A DNA stretch of 64,000 bases from Enterobacter ludwigii (GCA_023023105.1 CP083824.1:3100001-3164000), one strand, 5' to 3'. Counted from the first letter of the stretch, positions 38,288 through 47,544 are shown. Made by a program: numbers and translations. The notes: generated from the letters alone by a model not told the origin.

Positions 38288-38702
38288 AACCCTTCACTGT
38301 ATGCTGACAGTTGCCCTACTCCTGATAGTTAGTGGTTATTGTGCATATCAATATTGGTTCAATCTCCCACCGAAAGATGTTTTTGTTAGTAAGCAAAAAC
38401 TATCTGATAGCATTTGGTTGTACGTCACAAAGTACGATGAAGGTAACGCCACTGTGTCGGATTTTTACCGCTTCTATCTTGATAAAGATGAAGGCGATTC
38501 CGATGTCATGGAGGCGCTTAAAAAACGTACTCCTTTCATGGAAGCAAAAACCAACTCATATACGGCCACAGGTTACGGAAACACTGTAAACCTGAAAGTA
38601 ACCGGAAAAATTTATAACTTCACAAATTCAGATTTGTTCTACATAGACGGGATCGCTGTGATGCCCGTTATCAACCTCATAGCCAACGGCACACGAGACT
38701 AA
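38265..38702 (+). CDS. Membrane-anchored small protein, probable immunity protein for the upstream toxin
   Basis: A 145-residue protein of no family I can name. One hydrophobic segment near the N terminus (about 12-28, MLTVALLLIVSGYCAYQ) without a lipobox suggests an N-in signal anchor. The rest, about 115 residues rich in beta-forming and aromatic amino acids (SIWLYVTKYDEGNATVSDFYRFYLDKDEG, LKVTGKIYNFTNSDLFYIDG), would lie in the periplasm. The frame starts inside the end of the toxin gene, with AAGG eight bases upstream; a second ATG at 38301 is also possible. Position directly after a toxin, with overlapping frames, is the usual layout of an immunity gene. A periplasmic immunity protein would imply a periplasmic target. 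Function is inferred from context only. Confidence 0.65.
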   Translation: MQERSVIKTLHCMLTVALLLIVSGYCAYQYWFNLPPKDVFVSKQKLSDSIWLYVTKYDEGNATVSDFYRFYLDKDEGDSDVMEALKKRTPFMEAKTNSYTATGYGNTVNLKVTGKIYNFTNSDLFYIDGIAVMPVINLIANGTRD

Positions 38703-38715
38703 AGGAGTTAGATTA

Positions 38716-39201
38716 ATGGCTGTACCAGTTCACTTATTTTTGAAAGATGACGGCGGAGCTATGATCCGCGGTGGTTCAGATGTTGAAGGCCGTGAAGGAA
38801 GTATTGAGCTTAGGGACCTGATTCATAATCTCTGCATCCCAACGGACGGGGCAACAGGTAAGCTAACCGGAACTCGTAAACATTCCGCTTTCAGCCTGAC
38901 TAAAGCAATTGATTCTGCATCCCCCTACCTTTACAAAGCCGTTGCCACTGGTCAGACACTGCAAAGCGCTGAATTTAAGTTTTACCATATCAACGATGCA
39001 GGTCAGGAAGTTGAATATTTCAATATAAAAATGGAAAGAGTAAAAGTTATTTCCATCACTCCAGTAATGCACGACACAAGAGATTGCCCCGGTACTGGTC
39101 ACATGGAAAATGTGCAACTACGTTATGAAAAAATCACCTGGCTTTATAAAGATGGGAATATCCAATATACAGACGCATGGAACGAACGCCCAACAGCTTA
39201 A
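38716..39201 (+). CDS. hcp: Hcp family type VI secretion tube protein (orphan)
   Basis: A 161-residue protein with the features of the Hcp1 family: the start AVPVHLFLKDDGGAMIRG, the REGSIELRDLIHNLCIPTD strand region, TGKLTGTRKHSAFSLTKAIDSASPYLYKAVATGQTLQSAEFKFY and the end YEKITWLYKDGNIQYTDAWNE. Hcp forms the hexameric rings of the T6SS inner tube and can carry small effectors in its lumen. A clear AAGGAG lies eight bases before the ATG, a stronger site than for the two upstream genes. No toxin extension is fused to it; the cargo is encoded separately two genes upstream. No other T6SS structural gene is present in the window, so this copy depends on apparatus encoded elsewhere. Confidence 0.92.
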   Translation: MAVPVHLFLKDDGGAMIRGGSDVEGREGSIELRDLIHNLCIPTDGATGKLTGTRKHSAFSLTKAIDSASPYLYKAVATGQTLQSAEFKFYHINDAGQEVEYFNIKMERVKVISITPVMHDTRDCPGTGHMENVQLRYEKITWLYKDGNIQYTDAWNERPTA

Positions 39202-39251
39202 ACGTTAAATGATTGGCTATTAAGAAATGAAAATAAAGGGGCATCGAGCCT

Positions 39252-39285
39252 AATGCTAGTCACCTAAGGTGACCAGCATTGTTTT
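39252..39285 (+). terminator. Terminator of the toxin-immunity-hcp operon
   Basis: AATGCT-A-GTCACC / GGTGAC-C-AGCATT hairpin with a TAA loop and one mismatch, followed by TGTTTTA. Confidence 0.75.
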
Positions 39286-39365
39286 AAAGAGTATTTTGAT
39301 TTCTTCGGCCTGATTTCCCTTTTATCTTCCTGGTGGTAGTGTCAGCACCTGATAGCTGGTTTTTT

Positions 39366-40553
39366 TTATTGCGCCTCACCCGGTGTTTTAAGCAGGTACG
39401 CCAGCGTAACAAGACAAATCACCGCCCCGGCATAAAACGTGTATTGTGCGCCAAACATTTCCCAGATCGCTCCGGCGCTCACGCTGGCGATTAACAATCC
39501 CACGCCACTGACCAGGCTAAAAATACCAAAAGCCGTACCTCGCAGATCGGCCGGAGCGGTTTTAGCTACCATGGCCGCCAGCAACCCCTGAGTCATTCCC
39601 ATATGAACTCCCCACAGTGCGACACCGACAATAATACCGATCCAGTGGCTACTCAGCGCCAGAACGACATCTGCGCCAATCAATACCATTAACCCCCACT
39701 GCAGGAGTCGAGTATGGCTCATACCATCAGAAAGCTTGCCAAAGGGATAGGCCGAGAATGAATAGAGAACGTTCATTACCACCATCACCAGCGGAATAAA
39801 CGCCAGTGGAACACCCGACTGTTGCGCACGAAGCACAAGAAATGCCTCGCTGAAACGGGCCAGAGTAAACACCGCGCCAAGGCCAATCACCCACCAGCAC
39901 GCTTTCCCCAGACGCTTTAAATTCGCTCTTTTGATGGGGTTAGTACGTTTGTGCTCGACAGGGGTTTTCGGTTCCTGCAGACCAAAATAAAGCAGTGCAA
40001 CTGAAAGCAGACCGGGGATGAGCGCTATCCAGAAAACGGTACGGAAATCATTATCCAGCAACAACATCAAACTCACCGCCAGTAATGGTCCGAGAAAGGC
40101 CCCAGTGGTATCCATCGACTGACGCAGCCCATATGCCGCACCGCGCATTTCCGGCGGTGTGACGTCTGCAACCAGTGCGTCTCGTGGTGCTCCCCGGATC
40201 CCCTTCCCCGTTCGGTCCATCAGACGTGCACCTAAAACCATACCTGAGGAAGAGGCCAAAGCGAAAAGGGGTTTGCTTAGCGCGCCCAGGCCATATCCCA
40301 ACAGTGCCAGACCTTTGCGCTGACCAAGATAGTCGCTTATCGCTCCCGAAAAGACCTTAATAAAGAGAGCGGTTGCCTCCGCCAGCCCTTCAATCAGACC
40401 GATGAATAACACGCTGGTCCCGAGCGTGGTCATCATAAAAAGAGGGAGCAGGCTGTGAATACTCTCTGAAGAGATGTCCATCAGCATACTGACGCCTCCC
40501 ACAACCCAGACGCCTTTTGGGATCTGGCTGAGTACTGGAAATCTGGAAAGCAT
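39366..40553 (-). CDS. MFS transporter of unknown substrate
   Basis: A 395-residue inner-membrane protein with about 12 hydrophobic segments. The N terminus KGVWVVGGVSMLMDISSESIHSLLPLFMM is a hallmark of a broad MFS branch of uncharacterised permeases. The loop-2/3-type motif reads SDYLGQRKGLALLGYGLGALSKPLFALA, and RLMDRTGKGIRGAPRDALVADV in the next loop is highly conserved in that branch. Substrate cannot be inferred. It marks the resumption of ordinary chromosomal DNA after the T6SS module. Its stop codon falls in a T-run that resembles the tRNA-Pro terminator tail. Confidence 0.85.
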   Translation of the reverse strand: MLSRFPVLSQIPKGVWVVGGVSMLMDISSESIHSLLPLFMMTTLGTSVLFIGLIEGLAEATALFIKVFSGAISDYLGQRKGLALLGYGLGALSKPLFALASSSGMVLGARLMDRTGKGIRGAPRDALVADVTPPEMRGAAYGLRQSMDTTGAFLGPLLAVSLMLLLDNDFRTVFWIALIPGLLSVALLYFGLQEPKTPVEHKRTNPIKRANLKRLGKACWWVIGLGAVFTLARFSEAFLVLRAQQSGVPLAFIPLVMVVMNVLYSFSAYPFGKLSDGMSHTRLLQWGLMVLIGADVVLALSSHWIGIIVGVALWGVHMGMTQGLLAAMVAKTAPADLRGTAFGIFSLVSGVGLLIASVSAGAIWEMFGAQYTFYAGAVICLVTLAYLLKTPGEAQ

Positions 40554-40643
40554 GCGCGACTCCTGCTTTAAAAACAGTTGCCTGAATGTTTACAGAATAG
40601 GATATGGCGGATTAAAAAACCTGAGGAGGAATAATGGGGCTAT

Positions 40644-40668
40644 AAAAAAGCCAACCCGCAGGCTGGCT
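40644..40668 (-). terminator. Terminator of the small membrane-protein gene
   Basis: On the minus strand, AGCCAGCC-TGC-GGGTTGGCTTTTTT, just after the stop codon at 40678. Confidence 0.75.
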
Positions 40669-40677
40669 CATGAAGGC

Positions 40678-40938
40678 TTAGTGCTTTTCGCGTCCACCCA
40701 GGAAGAAAATACCCAGCGGGATAGCCAGCAGCACGGTGAACACCAGGCTGTAGACAAAGATCATTGCTGATTGCAGGACATACATGCTGGTCGTCCATGC
40801 TGAGAGGGGGATGTTGTATTGTTCGATAACGCCAACAATGGTTGCCCGCCCAACGCATGCGGCAGCAATCATAAACACAACCAGTAGCGCCAGGAGGAAC
40901 TTACGGCCTTCAGGTGTTTTAAGTTTTGCACGAACCAT
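40678..40938 (-). CDS. Small inner-membrane protein, DUF2534-like
   Basis: An 86-residue protein with two strong hydrophobic segments (about 14-33 and 56-80: LLALLVVFMIAAACVGRATI and MIFVYSLVFTVLLAIPLGIFFLGG) and charged ends (MVRAKLKTPEGRK, GGREKH). It resembles the enterobacterial DUF2534 family, whose function is unknown. An SD-like AAGGGAAGTGAG precedes the ATG and a terminator follows, so it is a complete gene unit. It is divergent from ecotin. Confidence 0.75.
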   Translation of the reverse strand: MVRAKLKTPEGRKFLLALLVVFMIAAACVGRATIVGVIEQYNIPLSAWTTSMYVLQSAMIFVYSLVFTVLLAIPLGIFFLGGREKH

Positions 40939-41146
40939 CTCACTTCCCTTTACAGATGAATAACATTATAAGGTGTTTAAAATAACACGAACTATCGTCA
41001 GACTCCACACCAGCACAAACAACCATTAAAAACGCCAAAATTAAGTTTATAACACTGAGAATATTGAAAATGTAAGTAAATAAAACCAATCATTCATGAG
41101 CGCTATGCTAATCTGTTCAGGATCGTTTTGACATAAAGGAATGACA

Positions 41147-41650
41147 ATGAAAAACGCACCTAAGTTTGCCATCGCTCTGATCGCCGCCGCGTGCGTCAGC
41201 ACCAGCGCTTTTGCCAGCGAAACCCCAAAAGAGCAGCCGCTGGAAAAAGTTGCCCCATATCCGAAAGCGGACAAAGGGATGAAGCGTCAGGTGATTCAGT
41301 TACCGGCTCAGCAGGATGAAGCAAATTTCAAAGTGGAGCTGTTAATTGGCAAAACGCTGGAAGTGGATTGCAACCAGCACCGTCTGGGCGGTCAACTGGA
41401 AAGTAAAACCCTGGAAGGCTGGGGTTATGACTATTACGTCTTCGATAAAGTCACCTCTCCGGTCTCTACCATGATGGCCTGCCCGGATGGCAAGAAAGAG
41501 AAGAAATTTGTGACGGCGTATCTGGGTGACAACAGTCTGCTGCGCTACAACAGCAAGCTGCCGATCGTGGTCTACACGCCGGAAAACGTGGAAGTGAAGT
41601 ATCGCGTCTGGAAGGCAGATGAGAATGTCGGACAAGCGGTAGTACGTTGA
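41147..41650 (+). CDS. eco: Ecotin, periplasmic serine protease inhibitor
   Basis: Dimeric inhibitor of trypsin-fold proteases (trypsin, chymotrypsin, elastase, factor Xa), located in the periplasm. The precursor is 167 residues from the ATG at 41147, chosen because AAAGGA lies six bases upstream; an ATG at 41141 touches that element. A signal peptide is cleaved near residue 21 (AFA). The reactive loop is [16 protein letters not shown] with the P1 methionine, and the stabilising disulfide joins the cysteines of VDCNQHR and MACPDG. It is convergent with mqo. Confidence 0.95.
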   Translation: MKNAPKFAIALIAAACVSTSAFASETPKEQPLEKVAPYPKADKGMKRQVIQLPAQQDEANFKVELLIGKTLEVDCNQHRLGGQLESKTLEGWGYDYYVFDKVTSPVSTMMACPDGKKEKKFVTAYLGDNSLLRYNSKLPIVVYTPENVEVKYRVWKADENVGQAVVR

Positions 41651-41685
41651 AAAAAAGCCGGGTAATCAATACCCGGCTTTTTTAT
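41650..41685. terminator. Bidirectional terminator between eco and mqo
   Basis: AAGCCGGGTA-ATCA-ATACCCGGCTT-type hairpin with A-run and T-run flanks, between the convergent stops. Confidence 0.9.
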
Positions 41686-43335
41686 TTACAGCGCGATATC
41701 CGCAACCGGTTTGTTTTCTGCCTGAGGTTTAAGCTCCGCTTTTGGCGCAGCATCAGCAGCCTGCGGCTTGACGTATTGCAGTTGCAGTACACGGCTGGTG
41801 TATTCCAGCTCCTGCTCCGTTGCCTCCACGTTACCGTTCAGCTTTGTACCGTAGGATGGAATAATAGTTTTCAGCTTAGCCTGCCATTCAGGACTGGAGA
41901 CTTTATCTTGAAACACTTTTTCCATCAGGTGCAGCATGATTGGCGCAGCAGTAGATGCACCAGGTGACGCCCCCAACAGCGCAGCAATTGTGCCATCCTT
42001 ATCGCTCACCACTTCGGTACCCAGGCGCAGCACACCACCCTCTTTCGGGTCGCGCTTGATGATCTGCACACGCTGACCCGCCTGCCACAGACGCCAGTCT
42101 TCTTTCTTCGCCTCCGGGTAGTACTCTTTCAGCGCTTCGAAACGATCGTCGTCAGAGAGCATCACCTGGCTAATCAGGTATTTCACCAGGTCGAAGTTAT
42201 CCAGTCCCACATCCATCATTGGCTTAACGTTAGAGGTGGTGGTTGCACTGAGCAGATCCCACAGAGAGCCGTTTTTCAGGAACTTAGTTGAGAAGGTCGC
42301 GAACGGCCCAAACAGCACCACGCGTTTGCCGTCAAGCATACGGGTGTCGATGTGCGGCACAGACATTGGCGGCGCACCAACAGAAGCCTGACCGTACACT
42401 TTAGCCAGATGGCGATTCACCACTTCCGGGTTTTCGGACACCAGGAACTGGCCGCCGACCGGGAAACCGGCATAATCGTCAGCTTCCGGAATACCGGATT
42501 CCTGCAGCAGCTTCAGCGCCGCACCACCTGCTCCAATAAAGACAAACTTCGCCTTGATGACGTGCTCGGCTTCGTTGTTTTTCAGGTCAGCAACGGTCAC
42601 GCTCCAGCTGTTGTCCGCGTTGCGCTTAAAGCCACGCACTTCGGTGCTGAGCTGCAGATTGAAGTTCTCTTTTTTCTTCAGAGACGTCACCAGCTGACGG
42701 GTTATTTCACCGTAGTTAACGTCAGTACCAATTTCAGTACGGGTTGCCGCCACTTTCTGGTTCGGGTCACGACCTTCCATAACCAGCGGGGCCCACTCTT
42801 TGATCTGAGCGTGGTCTTCAGAGTATTTCATACCGCGGAACAGCGTGCTCTGCTGCAGAGCCGCGTAACGCGCGCGCAGGAAGTTGACGTTCTGCTCGCC
42901 CCACACAAAGCTCATATGCGGCACGGTGTTAATGAAGGAGTGCGGGTCATGCATCACACCGCTGTTGACCTGGTGTGACCAAAACTGGCGTGAAATCTGG
43001 AATGCTTCGTTGATCTCTACCGCCTTCTCGATACTAATGGAACCGTCCTTTTTCTGCGGCGTATAGTTCAGTTCCATGAGTGCCGAATGTCCCGTACCGG
43101 CGTTGTTCCAGCCGTTCGAGCTCTCCTGCGCCACGCCATCGAGGCGTTCGACCATGGTCATTGACCAGTCTGGCTGCAGTTCCTGCAGATAGGTTCCCAG
43201 CGTGGCGCTCATGATACCGCCACCAATTAAAAGGACGTCCGTTTCCTGCTCTTTTGGTGCGTCAGCTTTCGCCGCCATTGAGACGGTGTTAAGCCCCACG
43301 GCCAGAGAAAAGAGCATGGCAGTCATTTTTTTCAT
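41686..43335 (-). CDS. mqo: Malate:quinone oxidoreductase
   Basis: FAD-dependent membrane-associated enzyme that oxidises L-malate to oxaloacetate and passes electrons to quinone, bypassing NAD-linked malate dehydrogenase. The 549-residue protein has a hydrophobic N terminus ([24 protein letters not shown]), then the dinucleotide-binding motif [16 protein letters not shown] (about 36-51), the [14 protein letters not shown] region ([20 protein letters not shown]) and [21 protein letters not shown]. It agrees with E. coli Mqo over its full length, including the proline/alanine-rich tail ending ADIAL. Monocistronic. Confidence 0.96.
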   Translation of the reverse strand: MKKMTAMLFSLAVGLNTVSMAAKADAPKEQETDVLLIGGGIMSATLGTYLQELQPDWSMTMVERLDGVAQESSNGWNNAGTGHSALMELNYTPQKKDGSISIEKAVEINEAFQISRQFWSHQVNSGVMHDPHSFINTVPHMSFVWGEQNVNFLRARYAALQQSTLFRGMKYSEDHAQIKEWAPLVMEGRDPNQKVAATRTEIGTDVNYGEITRQLVTSLKKKENFNLQLSTEVRGFKRNADNSWSVTVADLKNNEAEHVIKAKFVFIGAGGAALKLLQESGIPEADDYAGFPVGGQFLVSENPEVVNRHLAKVYGQASVGAPPMSVPHIDTRMLDGKRVVLFGPFATFSTKFLKNGSLWDLLSATTTSNVKPMMDVGLDNFDLVKYLISQVMLSDDDRFEALKEYYPEAKKEDWRLWQAGQRVQIIKRDPKEGGVLRLGTEVVSDKDGTIAALLGASPGASTAAPIMLHLMEKVFQDKVSSPEWQAKLKTIIPSYGTKLNGNVEATEQELEYTSRVLQLQYVKPQAADAAPKAELKPQAENKPVADIAL

Positions 43336-43590
43336 AATTTATGCCTTAGTGTAAAAGTGCTTGATGCGTGGAAATTGCAGGTGAAAAAAGCTGCGGGGGC
43401 ACGGTAACAACTTTTAAATATTGTTTAAAGGTTACGAAATTATTGTAATTGTGAAATTTAATGATGGATTGTTTGTGGGGAATTACGCTGGCTGCTGGTA
43501 CCGATTAATTTGCAAACGCAGTGAAAGGATTGGGTGTACTGGGCGGGATTATCATCATGGTACTGCTTCCCGCCCGTATTAAGCATCTGA

Positions 43591-45027
43591 TTAAAGAAGA
43601 AAAATCGTCGCCAGCCCAAGAAAAATAAAGAAGCCACCGGTATCGGTGATGGCAGTGATCATCACGCTCGACCCCACTGCAGGGTCGCGTCCCAGTTTGG
43701 TCATCGTCAGAGGGATAATCACGCCCATCATTGATGCCACCAGCAGGTTCAGTACCATCGCCAGCATCATCACGCCTCCTAGCGCCATATCGTCGTACAG
43801 CCACCAGGTAATACCGCCCATAATGCCGCCCCATACCAGGCCGTTAATCAGCGCAACGCCCATTTCTCTTAAGATCAGGAAGGTAAAGTTGCCGGGCTGA
43901 ATGTTCTCCAGCGCCAGGGCGCGGACGATCATAGTGATAGTCTGGTTTCCGGTGTTGCCGCCAATCCCGGCCACAATCGGCATCAGCGATGCCAGCGCGA
44001 CTAACTGAGAAATAGTGTGTTCAAAACCATCAATCACGCGGGAAGCGATAAACGCAGTACACAGGTTAATGGCAAGCCACGCCCAGCGGGTTTTGACGGC
44101 CTTGCCAACGGATGCATGGACGTCGTCCTCCGCGCTGATCCCACCGAGAGCACGTAAATCGTTATCAGTTTCTTCGTACACCACATCAACGATCTCATCA
44201 ATGGTCAGGCGTCCCATCAGCTTGCCGACAGAATCGACCACCGCCGCACTTACAAGGTCATCACGTTCGAAGGTACGCGCCGCTTTTTCAGCATCGTCTT
44301 CCGGAGAGAAGACCATCGGCTCGGTCTCCATCACCTCACTCACCCGCCGTTGGGTACTATTGAGCAGGATCGTTTTCAGTTCCAGCTCACCGAGCAACGT
44401 TTTATCCCGCGAGGTCACAAACAGTTTATCGGTGTTATCCGGCATACTGCCGAGGCGGCGCAGGTAGCGCTGGACGGTACCAAGCGTAACGTCCGGGCGT
44501 ACCGTGATAACGCCAAACTCCATGATCGCGCCAACGCTGTGTTTCTCGTAGTGCATCACCTGACGCACACGTGCCCGCTCTTCGGCTGGCAAAGAGGCCA
44601 GCAGGCGGCCGGTCAGATTACGCGGCAGATGTTGAACAAGGTAAATCTGTTCGTCGATATCCAGCGTTTTCAGCGCATCAAGAATATCCCGGTCGCTCAT
44701 CTCGTCGATAAGGTCATCCCAGACGTTTTCCGAGGCTTCAAGCAGCACCTGACCACGCTCGTGATCCTGCACCAGACGCCACAACGCATGGCGCTCCTCC
44801 GAAGGGAGCGCCTCAAGGGTATCGGCCAGGTCAGGCGGGGGTAAATGGGCAACCAGCGCACCTACCTCAGCAATATCGTCGGCTAAGGTGCCGACATCAT
44901 ATTGCTCAGCCAGGGTCAGTTTGCCCAATAACGCAGAAGTGACCGCTTTATCGGTCGTGAGAAGCCAGATCAGTCGCGCGCGTTCCTGGTCACGCTGTCT
45001 GGCGCTGTTTTTCGTTAATACCGACAT
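43591..45027 (-). CDS. mgtE: MgtE family magnesium transporter
   Basis: Mg2+-gated inner-membrane magnesium channel. The ATG at 45027 gives 478 residues. The order is an N-terminal superhelical domain (about 20-150), a CBS pair (about 155-285, with VSEVMETEPMVFSPEDDAEKAARTFERDDLVSAAVVD and LMGRLTIDEIVDVV), a plug helix, then about five membrane helices. The pore signature MPIVAGIGGNTGNQTITMIVRALAL and the C-terminal GRDPAVGSSVMITAITDTGGFFIFLGLA, with its acidic pore residue, are intact. E. coli K-12 has no MgtE; many Enterobacter relatives do. It has its own 140-base upstream region, which holds a palindromic repeat. Confidence 0.93.
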   Translation of the reverse strand: MSVLTKNSARQRDQERARLIWLLTTDKAVTSALLGKLTLAEQYDVGTLADDIAEVGALVAHLPPPDLADTLEALPSEERHALWRLVQDHERGQVLLEASENVWDDLIDEMSDRDILDALKTLDIDEQIYLVQHLPRNLTGRLLASLPAEERARVRQVMHYEKHSVGAIMEFGVITVRPDVTLGTVQRYLRRLGSMPDNTDKLFVTSRDKTLLGELELKTILLNSTQRRVSEVMETEPMVFSPEDDAEKAARTFERDDLVSAAVVDSVGKLMGRLTIDEIVDVVYEETDNDLRALGGISAEDDVHASVGKAVKTRWAWLAINLCTAFIASRVIDGFEHTISQLVALASLMPIVAGIGGNTGNQTITMIVRALALENIQPGNFTFLILREMGVALINGLVWGGIMGGITWWLYDDMALGGVMMLAMVLNLLVASMMGVIIPLTMTKLGRDPAVGSSVMITAITDTGGFFIFLGLATIFLL

Positions 45028-45139
45028 CAATCATAAATCCATGAAATAAGATGGTATTAAGCATAGCGCGGGGATATGTAAATAAGAATAAACAACAGGG
45101 CGGGATGAAAAAAAAAGCGGCATTTCGACCGCGATTTAT

Positions 45140-45163
45140 CCCCTCTCCCTGTGGGGGAGAGGG
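45140..45163. repeat. CCCTCTCCC palindromic repeat
   Basis: CCCTCTCCCTGTGGGGGAGAGGG, a near-perfect palindrome between the yojI stop and the mgtE start. It is the same family as the element at 2890-2925. Confidence 0.65.
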
Positions 45164-45171
45164 TAACGGCA

Positions 45172-46815
45172 TCATGCCGTACGCGCCACCGCGTCACGCG
45201 ACGCCGCATCTCGCTCTTCACCGGTCAACTCGCTCAGTTTACCGTCGCGCATCTCCAGCAGACGGTCAGCATGAATGAAGTAATGATCGTCGTGGCTGAT
45301 GGCGAAAATGGTTTTGCCCATCTCCTGCATCAGCGGCAGCAGAACCTGATAAAACTCGCGGCGGAAATGCGGATCCTGATCCGCTGCCCACTCATCCAGC
45401 AGAATAATGTCGCGCTCTTCCGCCAGCGCCAGCAGCAGCGCCACGCGTTTTTTCTGCCCTTTAGAGAGTTTCAGGTTGAGGATCTTTCCGTCCTGTAGCT
45501 CCAGCTTGTGCGACATCTGCAATTGTGCCAGCCATTTCTCCACCAGCGCAGGATTGGCCTGTTGCCCTTCAGGCCCAAGCAGTTGTTCAAACAACCAGAC
45601 ATCGGTGAACACCGCCGAGAAAAGCTGGCGGTAATCCTCAGGTTTCTCCGCGTTCAACGCCCTACAGTCCAACAAAATCTCGCCCGATTGCGGCTGATAG
45701 AGCCCGGTCAGCAACATTGCCAGCGTCGATTTACCACTACCGTTGCCCCCAATCAGGAACAACAGCTCACCGCGATGTATCGTCAGGTTGACCGGTCCTA
45801 TGGAGAAGGCGTTGTCCCGATAGCGGAACGTAACGTTACGAAGCTCCAGCGTTTGCCAGTTGGGGAAGGCCTGCGGGCGCGGAAATTCGGCTTTGAACGG
45901 CGCAAGGTCGAATTTTTTGAGTTTATTAAACGCAACTTGCGCACTCAGCAAGGTAGGCAGTGCGCCGACAGCGGAGAGCAGCGGTGTGCGTAAAAACAGT
46001 AACGTTAATGAGTAGGTTGCCGCCACGTTGGTGTCCGCCCAGCCCAGGCTGTTCGCCATCCAGAATACCAGGCCAATGGCGCCCAGCATCATAATGTTTG
46101 ACCAGTTCACCGCGCTCAGGTGGAAGGTATCGGCGCGAATGATATGGTGTCGGTATTCGCGCGCATCCGGTAGGTAGAGATGGTTAAAGATATGCTCGGC
46201 ACGTTCGCGGTTCAGCGTCAGCTCTTTACGCCCTTCCAGCACCGTCTGGTAATCGTTATAGAGCTTATCTTCGGTTTCGCGCAGCACCGCCATGTGTTTA
46301 TAGACGCGTGACACCAGCACAAAACCGCCCCAGATGGTAATGACTATCCATAGAGCAGTCACTGCCAGCATTTTGCTGGAGAGCCAGGCGAGATAGGCCG
46401 CAGAGCCAAAGGTCAGAATGATCCCCTGGACCAGTTCCGGTAAACGGACGAATGCAATAGTGATGGCGCGCACATCGCTGGTCAGTCCCGCCAGCAGAGA
46501 AGCACTTCCGAGTTGTTCAACACGCTCGACCTGGGTGTCCAGAATCCGCTTGATAAATTCACTGCGTAAACGAAAAACGAAATGGTGCCCAAGCGCAGTC
46601 AGCGCCAGCTGTGACCCGAGCGTGACCGCCATCAACAACAGCAACAGGCCAAGAAACTCCGGTAAAACGGAGAGTGACGTGTCGACCATTTCAATCAAAC
46701 GTACGTTAATAAACGCGATCAGGCCAATACCTAATGCGGCACTGGCAAGGCTTAACGCCATTACTGCAATGAAGGGCCAGCGATACTGACGCCAGACAAG
46801 AAGAAGTAGTTGCAT
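45172..46815 (-). CDS. yojI: ABC exporter YojI (permease fused to ATPase)
   Basis: Half-size inner-membrane ABC exporter; in E. coli it works with TolC to expel microcin J25 and L-cysteine. Its 547 residues equal the E. coli length. Six membrane helices occupy about 1-300. The nucleotide-binding domain follows, with Walker [16 protein letters not shown] (about 352-366), signature [18 protein letters not shown] and Walker [21 protein letters not shown]. The glutamate after Walker B is present. It resembles cyclic-peptide exporters of the SyrD/PvdE type. The gap to alkB contains AAGAATAATTCTT, a small palindrome. Confidence 0.95.
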   Translation of the reverse strand: MQLLLLVWRQYRWPFIAVMALSLASAALGIGLIAFINVRLIEMVDTSLSVLPEFLGLLLLLMAVTLGSQLALTALGHHFVFRLRSEFIKRILDTQVERVEQLGSASLLAGLTSDVRAITIAFVRLPELVQGIILTFGSAAYLAWLSSKMLAVTALWIVITIWGGFVLVSRVYKHMAVLRETEDKLYNDYQTVLEGRKELTLNRERAEHIFNHLYLPDAREYRHHIIRADTFHLSAVNWSNIMMLGAIGLVFWMANSLGWADTNVAATYSLTLLFLRTPLLSAVGALPTLLSAQVAFNKLKKFDLAPFKAEFPRPQAFPNWQTLELRNVTFRYRDNAFSIGPVNLTIHRGELLFLIGGNGSGKSTLAMLLTGLYQPQSGEILLDCRALNAEKPEDYRQLFSAVFTDVWLFEQLLGPEGQQANPALVEKWLAQLQMSHKLELQDGKILNLKLSKGQKKRVALLLALAEERDIILLDEWAADQDPHFRREFYQVLLPLMQEMGKTIFAISHDDHYFIHADRLLEMRDGKLSELTGEERDAASRDAVARTA

Positions 46816-46890
46816 GCAGGCAATCCGGACAATAAAAATCAGCCAGCAGTGTAAACTGCCCTGCGGTTACATCAAGAATAATTCTTATTT

Positions 46891-47544
46891 TTATTTACTC
46901 TCTCCTGCCTGGCGAAAGGTCAGGTTAAATCGGTACTCGCCAGTTAATGGGTGAACCCCGGGTTTCAGAGGCTGAATGCCGTGGTAAAACAGCCGCGCTT
47001 CCCTGCCCCACACCACCACATCGCCATGCTCCAGCATCAGGCGCTTGAGCGCGTCGTTGCGGCGTAACCCGCCGAACTGGAAGACCGCAGGCAGACCCAG
47101 GGAGACGGATACGATAGGCGCGCGCAGGTCAGGCTCATCTTTGTCCTGATGCAACGAGAGCTTCGCGCCCACGGCGTAGCGGTTGATCAGACAGGCATCC
47201 GGGCGGAAGTCTGGATAATCCGCAGCCACTGCGGCCTCGTGGCAGAGAGACTGAAAAACAGCAGGTATGGGAGGCCACGGCTGACCGGTTAAGGGATCGA
47301 CAGGGGCATACAAATAGCCCCGTTCGTTCGTCGCCCAACCGAGTTCTCCGCAGTTGGCCATTGCCACCGACATGGTGTAGCCTCCCGGCGTCACCATATG
47401 GCGAAACGGTGAAACGGCCGTTACCTCTTCAATACCGGCAAGCAGCGCCGCCGCACGTGAAAGTGCAAAGCGGCGGAGGATCACCGCGCCCGGAGCAAGG
47501 GGTTCCTGCCAGGGTTCAGCATCCGCAAAAAGATCGAGCATCAT
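46891..47544 (-). CDS. alkB: Alpha-ketoglutarate-dependent DNA dioxygenase AlkB
   Basis: Oxidatively removes methyl and etheno groups from 1-methyladenine and 3-methylcytosine in DNA and RNA. The 217-residue protein keeps the Fe(II) triad H132, D134 (LHQDKDEPD) and H188 (FYHGIQPL), and the ketoglutarate arginines R205 and R211 in YRFNLTFRQA. The ATG overlaps the ada stop by four bases (ATGA), so it is translationally coupled to ada as in the E. coli adaptive-response operon. Confidence 0.96.
   Translation of the reverse strand: MMLDLFADAEPWQEPLAPGAVILRRFALSRAAALLAGIEEVTAVSPFRHMVTPGGYTMSVAMANCGELGWATNERGYLYAPVDPLTGQPWPPIPAVFQSLCHEAAVAADYPDFRPDACLINRYAVGAKLSLHQDKDEPDLRAPIVSVSLGLPAVFQFGGLRRNDALKRLMLEHGDVVVWGREARLFYHGIQPLKPGVHPLTGEYRFNLTFRQAGESK

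Noticed and set aside
46873..46885. Fur- or OxyR-like palindrome AAGAATAATTCTT between yojI and alkB
   Set aside because: Short A+T-rich palindrome, too few matches to a regulator consensus.
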